Shown: piece after piece, positions 17,998 through 27,318 of the stretch
Layout: each line of letters begins with the position of its first letter
Numbering within the stretch: the stretch's first letter is position 1
Assembly (NCBI GenBank): GCA_049602155.1
Contig: JBMYRH010000005.1
Coordinates: forward strand, 248,001 to 312,000
Direction of reading: 5' to 3'
DNA from: JBMYRH01 sp049602155
GTDB taxonomy: Bacteria; Myxococcota_A; UBA9042; PHBI01; JBMYRH01
Length of the DNA: 64,000 nt
The notes under the pieces: model-generated
The model's database searches: none
What the model saw: the letters and a program-made list of their open reading frames with translations, nothing else
Told to the model about the DNA's origin: nothing
Made by a program: the position numbers and the translations under genes

Positions 17998-18482
17998 CCA
18001 GCGATGGATTGACGCGTACCCAGTTCATGCCGCTTTGGCGAGAGGCCATGGTTCACGCTGTTGCTCCGCGTGAGCGGTGCCGACTGATCCTTGAGATGGG
18101 GCGCGTCGGAGCGAAAGAAGACGGCCATGCTGAGCCACTCTTAATCGCTATGAGCGACAAGAATGAACCCCCGATGACACTCTTGCCGTTGCTCGACCTT
18201 CCATCGGCGTCCGCTGCGCCTCAGGTGCGAAGCGGTGTACAGGAGCGCTTGAGCGACTTAGGTGCGACTGAGGTCTATGTGCTCGCGACCCTTCAAGGGC
18301 CACAGGGCGCCTTCTTACTCACCTCTTGGGGAGAGACCCTCGATGGCGAGGAGCACTGCCACCTGCTCGCGTACCGAAAGCGTGGAGACAAGATCGAGGA
18401 GGCTCAAGTGCTCATCGCACCTGACCCGACGGTGACTCAGATTAGTCGCCAGTGCAGTGGGCTCTTAACACCACGTCATTAG
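17991..18482 (+). CDS. Hypothetical protein at the end of the leucine operon
   Basis: A 163-residue protein whose ATG overlaps the last codons of the HMG-CoA lyase gene. No signal peptide or membrane helix. The middle reads as a beta-rich domain (EVYVLATLQGPQGAFLLTSWGET, CHLLAYRKRGDKIEEAQVLI). No family recognised. The overlap argues for co-expression with the leu-degradation enzymes. Confidence 0.65.
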   Translation: MLTSDGLTRTQFMPLWREAMVHAVAPRERCRLILEMGRVGAKEDGHAEPLLIAMSDKNEPPMTLLPLLDLPSASAAPQVRSGVQERLSDLGATEVYVLATLQGPQGAFLLTSWGETLDGEEHCHLLAYRKRGDKIEEAQVLIAPDPTVTQISRQCSGLLTPRH

Positions 18483-18540
18483 GCACGCCGAAACCACAGC
18501 CGGCTGGCTCAATCGTCGCGGACAGGTGATGGTCACGGGC

Positions 18541-18668
18541 TGACCCCCGGGAGGCGCTTAACCCAGCACCCAACAGGTGGGTTTCACGTACCCGCTTTAG
18601 GCTCCCGGCTACGGGGCCGGTTTGCACACTACGGGAAGGGGCGAATCCCATTCAAAACACTAGGGTCA
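18541..18668. ncRNA. Possible structured RNA element, unidentified
   Basis: The 305 bases between 18483 and the tRNA contain no convincing gene. Within them TGACCC (18541-18546) can pair with GGGTCA (18663-18668), CCGGGAG (18547-18553) with CTCCCGG (18602-18608), and CACC/GGTG form an apical hairpin between these. This gives a long imperfect rod of about 128 bases. Alternative local pairing exists (CCGG near 18605 with CCGG near 18617). It did not match what I know of SRP RNA, RNase P RNA, tmRNA or common riboswitches; a 6S-like RNA cannot be excluded. The strand is undetermined. Confidence 0.3.
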
Positions 18669-18753
18669 AAACATATGGCCGAGCATCAAGCCCTGCAACC
18701 AATCACCAAATGTAGGTTAGCACAGTTCCGCTGAGGCTCGATGGGACAGGAAC

Positions 18754-18784
18754 AAAAAAAAGGCCGTGACGAAGACGTCACGGC
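18754..18784 (-). terminator. Rho-independent terminator of tRNA-Leu
   Basis: On the minus strand GCCGTGACG, loop TCTT, CGTCACGGC forms a 9-bp stem followed by a run of eight T residues. It begins four bases after the tRNA CCA end. Confidence 0.9.
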
Positions 18785-18787
18785 ACT

Positions 18788-18875
<88 letters not shown>

Positions 18876-18951
18876 AATGGCAGTGCCCAAGCACTGAGCG
18901 AGCGTTTTACGGGGACTCCTCGGCCGCGTCAAGCACGTAAGGGTGTGGACG

Positions 18952-18986
18952 GGCTTGGGGTGACTGGACGACAGTCACCCCAAGCC
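18952..18986 (-). terminator. Perfect 15-bp hairpin after the giant Cys-rich gene
   Basis: GGCTTGGGGTGACTG and its exact complement flank a 5-base loop, nine bases beyond the stop of the gene at 18996. There is no T-tract on either side, so it may work with Rho, stabilise the 3' end, or be a weak intrinsic terminator. Confidence 0.5.
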
Positions 18987-18995
18987 GTTCACAGG

Positions 18996-21900
18996 TTACG
19001 GGCAGTCATCGATTGGGTTGTTCTGACATCCCCCAATCTCGAAGTCGCAGAAGTCGATTGTGCATGGGTCGTCATCGTCGCAGTCGGTGGCGAGCGCTGG
19101 GCCACACACACCTGCTGGGATACAGCCGAAGGCCATACATGCGTTGTCGATGCTGTCGTTGATGTCACCACCTTGGCAGTCCTCGTCGAAGGCACAAGGC
19201 GGCAACAGCGCTGGGTTACAGATGATGGGCTGCTCGTTCACGTCGAAGAGCTGAGCTTCGACGCTGAGGCACTGCCCTGGTCCGTTGTCCTCACCCTGGC
19301 ACTGGTCCAAGGTGCAGGGGTCACCGTCGTCGCAAGGATCGCTGCCCGCGGAGACCAACGCACAGGTGTTCGTGACCGGAGAGCAGAAGGCCTCCGAGCA
19401 CTCCTGAGCCGAGGCGGCGCAGTCTGCATCTACGACACAGAAGGGCTCCTGGCAGAGGACATCGACCTTATTGACGCAACCCTCAGCCGGGTCGCAGTAG
19501 TCGATCGTGCAGAGGTTCTGGTCGTCACAATCGATGTCTTCGTACTTGCAGAACCCAAACTCGGCGTTAGGCCCTTGAGCAGGTTTCTGGCAACCGTGGT
19601 AGGTGCACAGATTAGCGTCATCACACTGGCTATGCTGTGAGCAACTGCAGAGGCCGTCAGCGTTACACGTCTGACCGTTCAAGCAGTCTGAGTCGGCGCT
19701 GCACTCGAGCTCGCAACCGGCGATGATGTTGTTCTGACAGCCCTCGATGGGGTCGCAGTAATCGTACGTGCAGTCATCGTTGTCGTTGCAGTCTGAGTGC
19801 GCCTCGCTGCACTCACCGACTGCGGGGTCGCAGGCGATGTCGAGGCAGGCATCACTGTTGGTGCAAAGCTCGGTGTAGACACAACCCAAGTTCTCATCAC
19901 ACGTCTCGAGAGTGCAGGGGTCCCCATCGTCACAGTCATTGGTGAGCTCCGTGATGCAACCCTCAACCGGGTCACAGCTCGCGACCGTACAGGCATCGCC
20001 TGCGGTGCAGTCGAGGGGCTCGTAGGTGCAAGTGACTGTCTCTGGGTCACAGGAGTCGATGGTGCAGATGCTCTCATCGTCACAGTCGAGTCCATCGAAG
20101 ACGCACTGCCCAGTGGCGACGTCACAGGCGTCATTGGTGCAGGGGTTGTCGTCGTCACAGACGACCGGCGCGAACTCGCACTCGCCCGTGAGCTGGTCAC
20201 AGTAGCCGTCGGTGCAGGCCGTTCCGCCCTCGCAAGAGATCGGCGCGTAGTTACAGCCCACCTCAGCTTTGCAGCTGTCGAAGGTGCACTTGTTGTCGTC
20301 GTCAGGGCACTCGATGTCTTGATGCAGGCACTCACCCGTCTCGACGTCACAGCCGTCCAGGGTGCACTCGTTGAGGTCGCCACAGTCCTTGTCGTCGTGC
20401 ATGCACAGGCCCAAGGTCAGGTCGCAGTAGTCGACGGTGCAGGCGTTGGTGTCCACACAGTCACTGTCTGCGTTGCACTCTTGGAGCGCACAGGTCGGAT
20501 CCTCGCTGCCGAATACGAACTGATGCTGACACGTCTCATTGGAGCAAGAGTCTGCAGTGCAGTCGTCATCGTCATCGCAGAAGTTCGGGTAGTAGAAGCA
20601 GTCCTGGATAGCGACATCGCAGTACTCGACGGTACAGAAGATGTCATCGTCACAGAACTCCTCGCCGACCGGCTCGAAGACACAGTCACCGGTCTCTCCA
20701 TCACAGCCGTTGGTGGTGCAGACGTTGTTGTCGTCACAAGGCAGTGGGATGTTCCCACAAGTGCCGATGGTCGGGTCGAATGGATCCGGTGAACTCTCGT
20801 CACACGTGTCGATGGTGCATGGGCTACCATCGTCGCAGACGGGGAACTGCTCGCAGGTGCCGCTCTCAGGCATGCACTCGGTGCGGAAGCAGATGCTGTC
20901 ACTCTCGCAGACGACCTCTTCGTGGGTGCACTCGCCCGTCTCCAGGTCACATCCATCGATGGTGCAGGGGTTGTCGTCGTCGCAGTCCTTGTCTTCGATG
21001 AGGCAGCTGCCGGTCTCGGCAATACACTCGTCGATCGTGCAGTCCGTCGCGTCGATGCACTTCGGAATGTAGACACAGCCCTCCTGAGCGTTACAGATAG
21101 GCGTCGAGCATGCGAGGTTGATGCCCTCGGCTGCGACTGCGTCACAGCCCTCATCGCATGCCACCTGGTTGGCTGTGCAGGCATCGGCGCACTCCACGTC
21201 CTCCTCCTCACAGGCCTCGTTGCAGGCCGCTTCCTCGCTCACGCAGTCCGCTTGGCAAGCAGCCACGAGATCCGCCTCGGCCTGAGCCACCTTGTCAGCG
21301 TCTGAGCAGGATACGTTGGTGTGACCGCATTGACCGTTGACGATGTCACAGGAGTCCGTCGTGCACTCGTTCAAGTCGTCGCATTTGCCGACCTGCAGGC
21401 AACCCTGGATGGGATCGCAGCTGACCAAGGTGCAGACGTCGCCGCCATCGCAGTCGGTTGCCGAGTAAACACACTGGCCGCTGGTCGGGTCGCAGTACTG
21501 GTCTGTACAAAGGTCGCCGTCCTCGCAGTCCTTGGCCTCAAAGGCGCAGCCTGTGGCCGGGTCACATGTGTCGTCGGTGCATGAGTCATCATCACTGCAG
21601 TCCGTCAGCTGGTAGAGGCAGCCGATGACGAGGTTGCACTCCTCGGTGGTGCAGGCGTTGCCATCGTCACAGTCGACGTCCTCATGAATGCACTCACCGG
21701 TCTCTGCATCGCAGCTGTCGATGGTGCAGTCATTCGCGTCATCACAGTTCTTCGATACGTAGACACACTCGCCGGTGCCGGCTTCGTCCTCGGTCCCGAC
21801 GTCACAGGTGTCTGTGGTGCAGGGGTTGTCGTCGTCGCAGTCCACGACGTCGATGTCACAGCCGCCCGTCTCAGGGTTGCAGAATGAGGAGGAGCAGGCA

Positions 21901-24900
21901 TTCGGTGCTTCGCACTCGATGGGTGTGCTCTTGCATCCCTCGACCTCGCCCTCAGCGCATCCGTTGATGGGGTCGCACTGAACGCACTCATCGCTGGTAC
22001 AGGCGTTGCCATCGTCGCAGAGGGCGCCCTCGAAGACACAGCCGCTGTCTGGGTCGCAGGTGTCGACAGAGCAGGGGTTCTCATCGTCGCAGACGATCTC
22101 GGTGTAGCAGCCGCCAGTCGCGCTGTCGCAGGCGTCAATCGTGCACGCGTTGTTGTCGTCGTCGCAGACGACGGCCGAGCCATCGTTGCATGAGAACTGC
22201 TGCTCACCGCCGTTGTCGACCTCAGCGCAGGTCTCGCCTCCGACACCATCGTCAATGCAGTAGACGATGGAGCACTCATCGGACGTGCAGGGGTCCTCAT
22301 CTGCGCATGGGTTGATGCCCACGCAGGCGCCCGTGCGCGGGTTACATGAGTTCACGGTGCAGGGTGAGGCGTCGTTGCACTGGGTGTCCGTGATGTTCGT
22401 GAATGTGCACGTGCCGTTGTCGGGGTTACAAGCGTCCAGCGTGCAGAGGTTCTGGAACTGGCATGAGCCCTCGATGCACTCGTCACCCTCGGCGCAATCA
22501 TGGTCGGTTGCGCATGGGGTGTTACAGAAGCCCTCGACGCCCGCATCCTCGGCGTCCAAGCCGAGGCATGATGCCTGACATGCACCGTCGGTGCAGATGG
22601 CTGCGCCGGCGCAGTCACCGTCGGCTGCGCATGGGATGCTGCAGGTACCGACGACGCTGGGGTCCTCGGCGTCCAAGCCCATGCAGACCGAGGCGCTCTG
22701 GCAGGTTCCGTTCTCGCAGATGTCACCGGCTTCACAGTCGTCAACGGTGCCGCAAGGGGTGATGCAGTAGCCCATCACCGAGTCGTCTTCCGGGTTCAAG
22801 CCCGCGCAGAGCGCGCCCTCATCACAGGCATCCGAGCTCGCGCACTCCGTAGCGTCCAAGAAGGCGCAGATGTCATCGGAAGCGCAGTCGGCTGCGCTGA
22901 GGTGGCCACAGTCTGCGGCACTGCCGCATGCGTCGTCACGGACGTGGAGGTAGTCGATGCAGGAGGTGCCATCGATGGGATCCAAGCAGCCTGTGCCTGC
23001 GATGAACGTGCCCTCGACCTCGGAGTCGCATCGGTCATCGGTGCAGTCATCGCCGTCCTCACACAGGACGGCCACGTTCTGGCAGCCGACGACGCCGTTG
23101 CATGTGTCCGTTGTGCACCAGTCCTCGTCGTCACAGTCGAGGTCGGCGAACTGGCATGCGCCGTTGATGTCGCAGGTGCCGGTCTCGCATGCGGTGGCTG
23201 CGCTGCAGCTCTTCGGTGCCGAGGAGCAGTCGCCTGTCCCCTCGTCGCACGAGTCGTTGGTGCAGACATCCTCGTCGGCGCAGTCCTTCTGTGCGATGTC
23301 GCAGCCGCCCAAATCCGGGTCGCAGTACTCGTCGTAGCAGGGGTTGTCGCTCTGGTTGCATGCGACCGCCAAGTGGACGCAGGAGCCCGTAAGCTCGTAG
23401 CACGCATCGTCGGTGCAGGCGTTGCCATCATCACAAGGGTTCGTGACGTGGTCGCACTCCTCGGTCACCGGGTTGTAGGTGTCCAGGGTGCAGGGATCGT
23501 CATCGCTGCAGTCGATGACCTTTCCGATGCATGTGCCGTCTGAGGGGTTGCACAGGTCGATCGTAAAGGGGTTGTTGTCGTTGCAGTTCTTGGGATCATG
23601 CAGACACCCGTTCTGACCCTCGCAGTAGTCGATAGTGCATGGGTTGAGGTCCTCACAGGTGTTCTCGACGGTCTTGCACTTGCCGAGAGCGCCGTTGGAC
23701 CACACATGCTCGTTGTCGCAGAAGTCCACAGTGCAGGGCTGGCCGTCGTCACAGATGAAGGGCTCGTACTCACACTCACCGGCGTTTTCTCCGTCGGGGA
23801 TGACGCACGCGTCGTTCGTACAGCTGTTGTTGTCGTCGCAGTCCAGGTCGAACTGACATTGGCCACACGGGAAAATCGGGGTGTGGACACAGCCGCTGTC
23901 CGGGCTGCAGGTGTCAACCGTGCACTCGTCGTTGTCGTCGCAGTTGGTGTCCTCGTTGAAGTCGCACCAGAAGGCGACGGTGTCGCAGCTGTTCACCGTG
24001 CAGGGGTTGTCGTCCTCGCAGGCGTTGGTGTCGAAGCACGCGATGCATCCTTCGAAGGCCTCGTCGTACGAGCACATAGGCTGCGTGGGGTTATCGGGGT
24101 CAGGGGAGCAACCGTTGACGAACCCGTCGCCGTTCTTCTCGACGGTGCATGCGTTGGCGTCGTCGCAGTTGTAGGGCGTGTAAACGCAGGTGCCGTTGGT
24201 GCCGAAGGCGCAGTACTCGGTGGTGCATGGGTCGCCGTCATCGCAGTCCTTGGTCTCACCGTTGGCGAGGATACAGGGGTCGTCGGCGACAGTGCACCCC
24301 TGCGGAGCGGGGAGGATGGGTTGGAAGATGCAGCCTACGCCGACCTCGCAAAAGTCATCCGTACAGGAGCTCTCGTCGTCACAGGTCTCCTCAAGGAGGA
24401 TGTCGTACTCACAGATGGGGAGGCCGACAGCGTCGAGGACACAGGAGCCGATCGCCTCGTAGATTTGCGAGACGGGGGTGCCGTCGTCGCCTGAGAGGCA
24501 CTTCTTGGCGGGCGGATCGTTGCAGACCACGCCGTCGCAGGGGCCGGGTTCAGGGCCACCGCCATCATCGGTGTCCTCTTCTTCGGTGTCCGCGTCTGGA
24601 TCGGAGCTCGAGCCCCCACCGTCGACGTCTTCATCGGGACCGGTCGTCCCACCGTCGACATCGGCGGTCTCAGTGGCATCGGTGTCCGGGTCGGGGCTTG
24701 TGGTGCCGCCATCCGTGTCCTCATCAGGGCCCGTCGTGCCACCGTCGGTATCTCCGGTGGTGGTGCCCCCACCGTCGACATCGCTGGGCTCCGGATCCAC
24801 ATCGGGATCGGTCTCGTCGACATCCTGATCCGTCGGACCGGAGTCGCCTTCGACGTCGGACGTGGGCGTGCCGCCGTCGGTTTCACCCGTCGTGCCGCCA

Positions 24901-25070
24901 TCGGTGCTCCCAGAGCCGTCGCCGGGCTGAACATTGCCGGTGTCGATCAGTCCGGTGGTGTCCGGTGTGTTGTTATCCACAGTCTCACCACAACCCCACA
25001 GCGCGAGGGCTGTGATGAGGGTAAGCATCTGTGCGTAGCGATAGATGGACTGCTTTTGACGCAGGCGCAT
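18996..25070 (-). CDS. Giant Cys-rich CTxDxC-repeat lipoprotein
   Basis: A 2024-residue protein. The N-terminus has a hydrophobic segment ending LALWGC, a plausible lipobox. About 150 residues of Asp/Gly/Thr/Ser/Pro-rich low complexity follow (TDGGTT, DPDVDPEPSDVDGG). The remainder is roughly 50 units of 20-45 residues built on CDDxNxCTxDxCDxxxGxC, similar to the CTDC repeats known from Dictyostelium and found in myxobacterial proteins. Two insertions break the array: three CxGLxxEDxxVxGxC modules near residues 757-877 and an Ala/Glu-rich helical segment with paired Cys near 1253-1323. Expected to be surface-exposed, heavily disulfide-bonded and acidic, possibly calcium-binding. Function unknown; adhesin or matrix component is a guess. 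Confidence 0.88.
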   Translation of the reverse strand: MRLRQKQSIYRYAQMLTLITALALWGCGETVDNNTPDTTGLIDTGNVQPGDGSGSTDGGTTGETDGGTPTSDVEGDSGPTDQDVDETDPDVDPEPSDVDGGGTTTGDTDGGTTGPDEDTDGGTTSPDPDTDATETADVDGGTTGPDEDVDGGGSSSDPDADTEEEDTDDGGGPEPGPCDGVVCNDPPAKKCLSGDDGTPVSQIYEAIGSCVLDAVGLPICEYDILLEETCDDESSCTDDFCEVGVGCIFQPILPAPQGCTVADDPCILANGETKDCDDGDPCTTEYCAFGTNGTCVYTPYNCDDANACTVEKNGDGFVNGCSPDPDNPTQPMCSYDEAFEGCIACFDTNACEDDNPCTVNSCDTVAFWCDFNEDTNCDDNDECTVDTCSPDSGCVHTPIFPCGQCQFDLDCDDNNSCTNDACVIPDGENAGECEYEPFICDDGQPCTVDFCDNEHVWSNGALGKCKTVENTCEDLNPCTIDYCEGQNGCLHDPKNCNDNNPFTIDLCNPSDGTCIGKVIDCSDDDPCTLDTYNPVTEECDHVTNPCDDGNACTDDACYELTGSCVHLAVACNQSDNPCYDEYCDPDLGGCDIAQKDCADEDVCTNDSCDEGTGDCSSAPKSCSAATACETGTCDINGACQFADLDCDDEDWCTTDTCNGVVGCQNVAVLCEDGDDCTDDRCDSEVEGTFIAGTGCLDPIDGTSCIDYLHVRDDACGSAADCGHLSAADCASDDICAFLDATECASSDACDEGALCAGLNPEDDSVMGYCITPCGTVDDCEAGDICENGTCQSASVCMGLDAEDPSVVGTCSIPCAADGDCAGAAICTDGACQASCLGLDAEDAGVEGFCNTPCATDHDCAEGDECIEGSCQFQNLCTLDACNPDNGTCTFTNITDTQCNDASPCTVNSCNPRTGACVGINPCADEDPCTSDECSIVYCIDDGVGGETCAEVDNGGEQQFSCNDGSAVVCDDDNNACTIDACDSATGGCYTEIVCDDENPCSVDTCDPDSGCVFEGALCDDGNACTSDECVQCDPINGCAEGEVEGCKSTPIECEAPNACSSSFCNPETGGCDIDVVDCDDDNPCTTDTCDVGTEDEAGTGECVYVSKNCDDANDCTIDSCDAETGECIHEDVDCDDGNACTTEECNLVIGCLYQLTDCSDDDSCTDDTCDPATGCAFEAKDCEDGDLCTDQYCDPTSGQCVYSATDCDGGDVCTLVSCDPIQGCLQVGKCDDLNECTTDSCDIVNGQCGHTNVSCSDADKVAQAEADLVAACQADCVSEEAACNEACEEEDVECADACTANQVACDEGCDAVAAEGINLACSTPICNAQEGCVYIPKCIDATDCTIDECIAETGSCLIEDKDCDDDNPCTIDGCDLETGECTHEEVVCESDSICFRTECMPESGTCEQFPVCDDGSPCTIDTCDESSPDPFDPTIGTCGNIPLPCDDNNVCTTNGCDGETGDCVFEPVGEEFCDDDIFCTVEYCDVAIQDCFYYPNFCDDDDDCTADSCSNETCQHQFVFGSEDPTCALQECNADSDCVDTNACTVDYCDLTLGLCMHDDKDCGDLNECTLDGCDVETGECLHQDIECPDDDNKCTFDSCKAEVGCNYAPISCEGGTACTDGYCDQLTGECEFAPVVCDDDNPCTNDACDVATGQCVFDGLDCDDESICTIDSCDPETVTCTYEPLDCTAGDACTVASCDPVEGCITELTNDCDDGDPCTLETCDENLGCVYTELCTNSDACLDIACDPAVGECSEAHSDCNDNDDCTYDYCDPIEGCQNNIIAGCELECSADSDCLNGQTCNADGLCSCSQHSQCDDANLCTYHGCQKPAQGPNAEFGFCKYEDIDCDDQNLCTIDYCDPAEGCVNKVDVLCQEPFCVVDADCAASAQECSEAFCSPVTNTCALVSAGSDPCDDGDPCTLDQCQGEDNGPGQCLSVEAQLFDVNEQPIICNPALLPPCAFDEDCQGGDINDSIDNACMAFGCIPAGVCGPALATDCDDDDPCTIDFCDFEIGGCQNNPIDDCP
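18999..24540 (-). repeat. Coding array of about 50 CTxDxC units
   Basis: Protein-level tandem repeats with consensus C-D-D-x-N-x-C-T-x-D-x-C-D-x-x-x-G-x-C. Neighbouring units differ in sequence and length, so the DNA is not a simple satellite. Divergence suggests an old array held by selection on Cys and Asp spacing. A repeat of the same type reappears at 63853-63999. Confidence 0.85.
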
Positions 25071-25278
25071 GGTAACTCCATTAGCTCTTGGAGCCGGGGG
25101 GCTTGTTAGATCACATCAGAACCATACCCTTGGTTGGACGATTGTCGCAAGAACACCGGGAGCAGGTTGAAATCCTGCGGCGAAGGTCTCGTTAGATGAC
25201 CGCCGACGGTGGCGAAAACATGCGGCTTATGGCATCCCCTAAACCGGTGACTGAACCACACCCTGAGTGACGAGGACG

Positions 25279-26037
25279 ATGTTTCGAGAGCAGCGAATCT
25301 TTGTCGTGATCCCCGCCTTTAATGAGTCCGCTCATATCTCGGCGGTCGTGCGGGGGATCCCCTCCTGGATCGATCAGGTCATCGTCGTGGACGACGGATC
25401 GACCGACAGGACCGCGGAATTAGCGCGATCGAGCGAACGATCGGTGATCGTGATCCAACATTCTCAAAACGAGGGGGTAGGGGCCGCGATCACCGCGGGG
25501 TATTTCCGAGCACTGGAGGAGGGGGCGGAGGTCGTGGCTGTGATGGCCGGGGATGGGCAGATGTCACCTTCCGAGCTCGCGTCGCTCGTGGGTCCGGTGG
25601 TTGATGGTGTGGCGGACTACGTCAAAGGAGACCGCACGACTCACCCGTTGGTGGCGGTGCGTATGCCCTCGTGGAGGAGGCTCGGAAACGCGGCGTTGAG
25701 TCGCTGGACAGGGTTACTGACAGGCTATTCAGTCCGCGACGCACAGTGCGGGTTTACTGTGATCGGGGCGAACACGTTGAGGCGGCTCCCGTTGACCTCG
25801 CTGACTCGGGGTTACGGCTACCCGAATACAATGCTGCTGATGCTCGCAGCGACGGGGGCTCGGGTGCGTGAGGTGACGGTGACACCGATTTACCGAGGAG
25901 AGCACTCGGGGTTGACGCCGATGCGAGCGCTACGAACACATGGTGCGCTGATGGCTCGAGCCACGTTGACCGCGCTTCGAAACAGGCGCACGAGGGGGCC
26001 TGGGTTCGAGCCCACTGAGACGACGGTAGCGCCGTGA
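25279..26037 (+). CDS. Family 2 glycosyltransferase (DPM-like)
   Basis: About 252 residues with the GT-A fold of polyprenyl-phosphate or other GT2 enzymes: VVIPAFNES, VIVVDDGSTDRTAE, the GVGAAITAGY segment, and VMAGDGQM as the DxD-equivalent site. No C-terminal membrane helices. ATG 25279 with GAGG upstream is preferred over GTG 25267. The stop overlaps the following glycosyltransferase start (GTGA), so the two probably act together on cell-surface sugar or lipid-linked sugar synthesis. Donor and acceptor are unknown. Confidence 0.88.
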   Translation: MFREQRIFVVIPAFNESAHISAVVRGIPSWIDQVIVVDDGSTDRTAELARSSERSVIVIQHSQNEGVGAAITAGYFRALEEGAEVVAVMAGDGQMSPSELASLVGPVVDGVADYVKGDRTTHPLVAVRMPSWRRLGNAALSRWTGLLTGYSVRDAQCGFTVIGANTLRRLPLTSLTRGYGYPNTMLLMLAATGARVREVTVTPIYRGEHSGLTPMRALRTHGALMARATLTALRNRRTRGPGFEPTETTVAP

Positions 26038-27122
26038 ATATCGGGGTGTTGACGACGAGCTGGCCGACTGAGGCGCGTCCCTGGGCTGGTCATTTTATCG
26101 CCGACCTCGCCGCGGGCTTGGCGTCCCGTGGGCACCGGGTCGCCGTGTGCGCGCCGTCTTGGCGGGGCGAGGCCCTCGTCTCCCCTGCAATGCCAGGCTT
26201 GACGATCAGTGCTGCCGACCTTCAGATCGCAGCGCATCATCTGCCGTCGAGCCCCGAAGTTTGGCCGCTCGTCCTTGGGGGGCTACATCGGGCTGCGCAG
26301 GCCGCCTCGTCGGCGGCAGCGCCCGAGCTCTGGATTGCGAACTGGTGGCCCACGGCGATCGCCGCTCCCGGAGGCGCACCTTGCATCGCCGTCCTGCATG
26401 GGTCCGACGTCGATCTGGCCGAGCGATTACCGAGAGGCTTTGTGCGGGGCCTTGTGACCCGATTAGGTGGTTCGATCGCGGTCGCTCCTCACCTGGGGCA
26501 GCGGTTTCAGATGGTGAGTCGTGTACCAACCCGTGGTGTTTTACCCCTCGGGGCTTCGCGGAGCACGGATGAGAGTGCGCCAGAGCGTTTTACAACGTGG
26601 GCCTTCGAGGAGCGTCTGCGGGTCCTGACAGTAGGGCGTGATGCGCGCGGGAAGGGGCTGGGGGTCGCGCGCGATGCCGCCGCGATGTTGAATCACGTCG
26701 CCTGGGCGTTCGTGACCCCAGACGATGGCGTGGGGCCTGCTGGGGTTCGTGCGTTGCTGAGGCACGCAGACGCCCTCGTCGTGCCCAGTCGTGATGGCGC
26801 GGGCTTACCGGCAGAGGGGCGACCACACGTGATGACGCAGGCCATCGTGGCCGGCGTACCGATCGTGGGTGGTCCCAATCGCGCAGTGCGGGCTGCTGTT
26901 CGCGAGCTGGGCCAGTTCGAGGTCGCTGAAGGAGGGGCATTAGCCCTAGCGACTGCGGTTCAACGGGCCCTCAGCGTGAGTCACAGAGCGCTGCACGAGA
27001 CGGCGCAACGGATCGGACGTGACTATGCGTGGTCCGCTGTGCTCCCAAAGTGGGAGGCTCTATTGACGTCCTGCATCGCCGAGGAGCGTACCTCTCGGGC
27101 GATGTTAAGCGCGGGTCGCTAG
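26034..27122 (+). CDS. Family 4 glycosyltransferase (GT-B fold)
   Basis: A 362-residue protein with the GT-B N-terminal start MNIGVLTTSWPTEARPWAGHFIADLAAGLASRGH, split here by the usual glycine-rich turn. Later segments include IAVLHGSDVD and VLTVGRDARGKGLG. In the C-terminal half ADALVVPSRDGAGLPAEG and VMTQAIVAGVPIVGG correspond to the donor-binding region. GTG start overlaps the GT2 stop. Convergent with the small basic protein gene by 4 bases. Confidence 0.87.
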   Translation: MNIGVLTTSWPTEARPWAGHFIADLAAGLASRGHRVAVCAPSWRGEALVSPAMPGLTISAADLQIAAHHLPSSPEVWPLVLGGLHRAAQAASSAAAPELWIANWWPTAIAAPGGAPCIAVLHGSDVDLAERLPRGFVRGLVTRLGGSIAVAPHLGQRFQMVSRVPTRGVLPLGASRSTDESAPERFTTWAFEERLRVLTVGRDARGKGLGVARDAAAMLNHVAWAFVTPDDGVGPAGVRALLRHADALVVPSRDGAGLPAEGRPHVMTQAIVAGVPIVGGPNRAVRAAVRELGQFEVAEGGALALATAVQRALSVSHRALHETAQRIGRDYAWSAVLPKWEALLTSCIAEERTSRAMLSAGR

Positions 27123-27232
27123 CGGCTCTTCTTGCCTTTCACTTTCGCAGAGACCTGGCGCGCGATGCGGGCCTTCATACGAGTTTGGCTGGCCTTCTGG
27201 CGCATCTTTCTGGTCTTGTCGCCCTTACCCAT
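27119..27232 (-). CDS. 37-residue very basic protein
   Basis: MGKGDKTRKMRQKASQTRMKARIARQVSAKVKGKKSR-like composition: more than a third Lys or Arg, no acidic run. The start ATG at 27232 has GAGGAGAG five bases upstream, one of the best ribosome binding sites here, which argues for a real gene although it is tiny. The MGKGDK start recalls the ribosomal protein bTHX, but the rest does not match it clearly. Likely an RNA- or ribosome-binding peptide. It overlaps the end of the convergent glycosyltransferase gene by 4 bases. Confidence 0.65.
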   Translation of the reverse strand: MGKGDKTRKMRQKASQTRMKARIARQVSAKVKGKKSR

Positions 27233-27318
27233 GACTTCTCTCCTCAAGAGGGGGGCAGCCTTCGTCGACTGCGGGCGCGGAGTATACGGTTCGTCTCCGA
27301 GGATACAAGCGCCGAATC

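Noticed and set aside
18601..18660. Cobalamin riboswitch, suggested by GGGAAGGGGCGAATCCC
   Set aside because: The rest of the conserved core (the B12-box region) is absent and no cobalamin-related gene follows.
19797..20792. Long plus-strand open frames opposite the giant Cys-rich gene (also 22902-23543, 23598-24494, 24149-25015)
   Set aside because: They are antisense shadows of the CTxDxC repeats, whose codon pattern avoids stops on the other strand; no start sites or family features.
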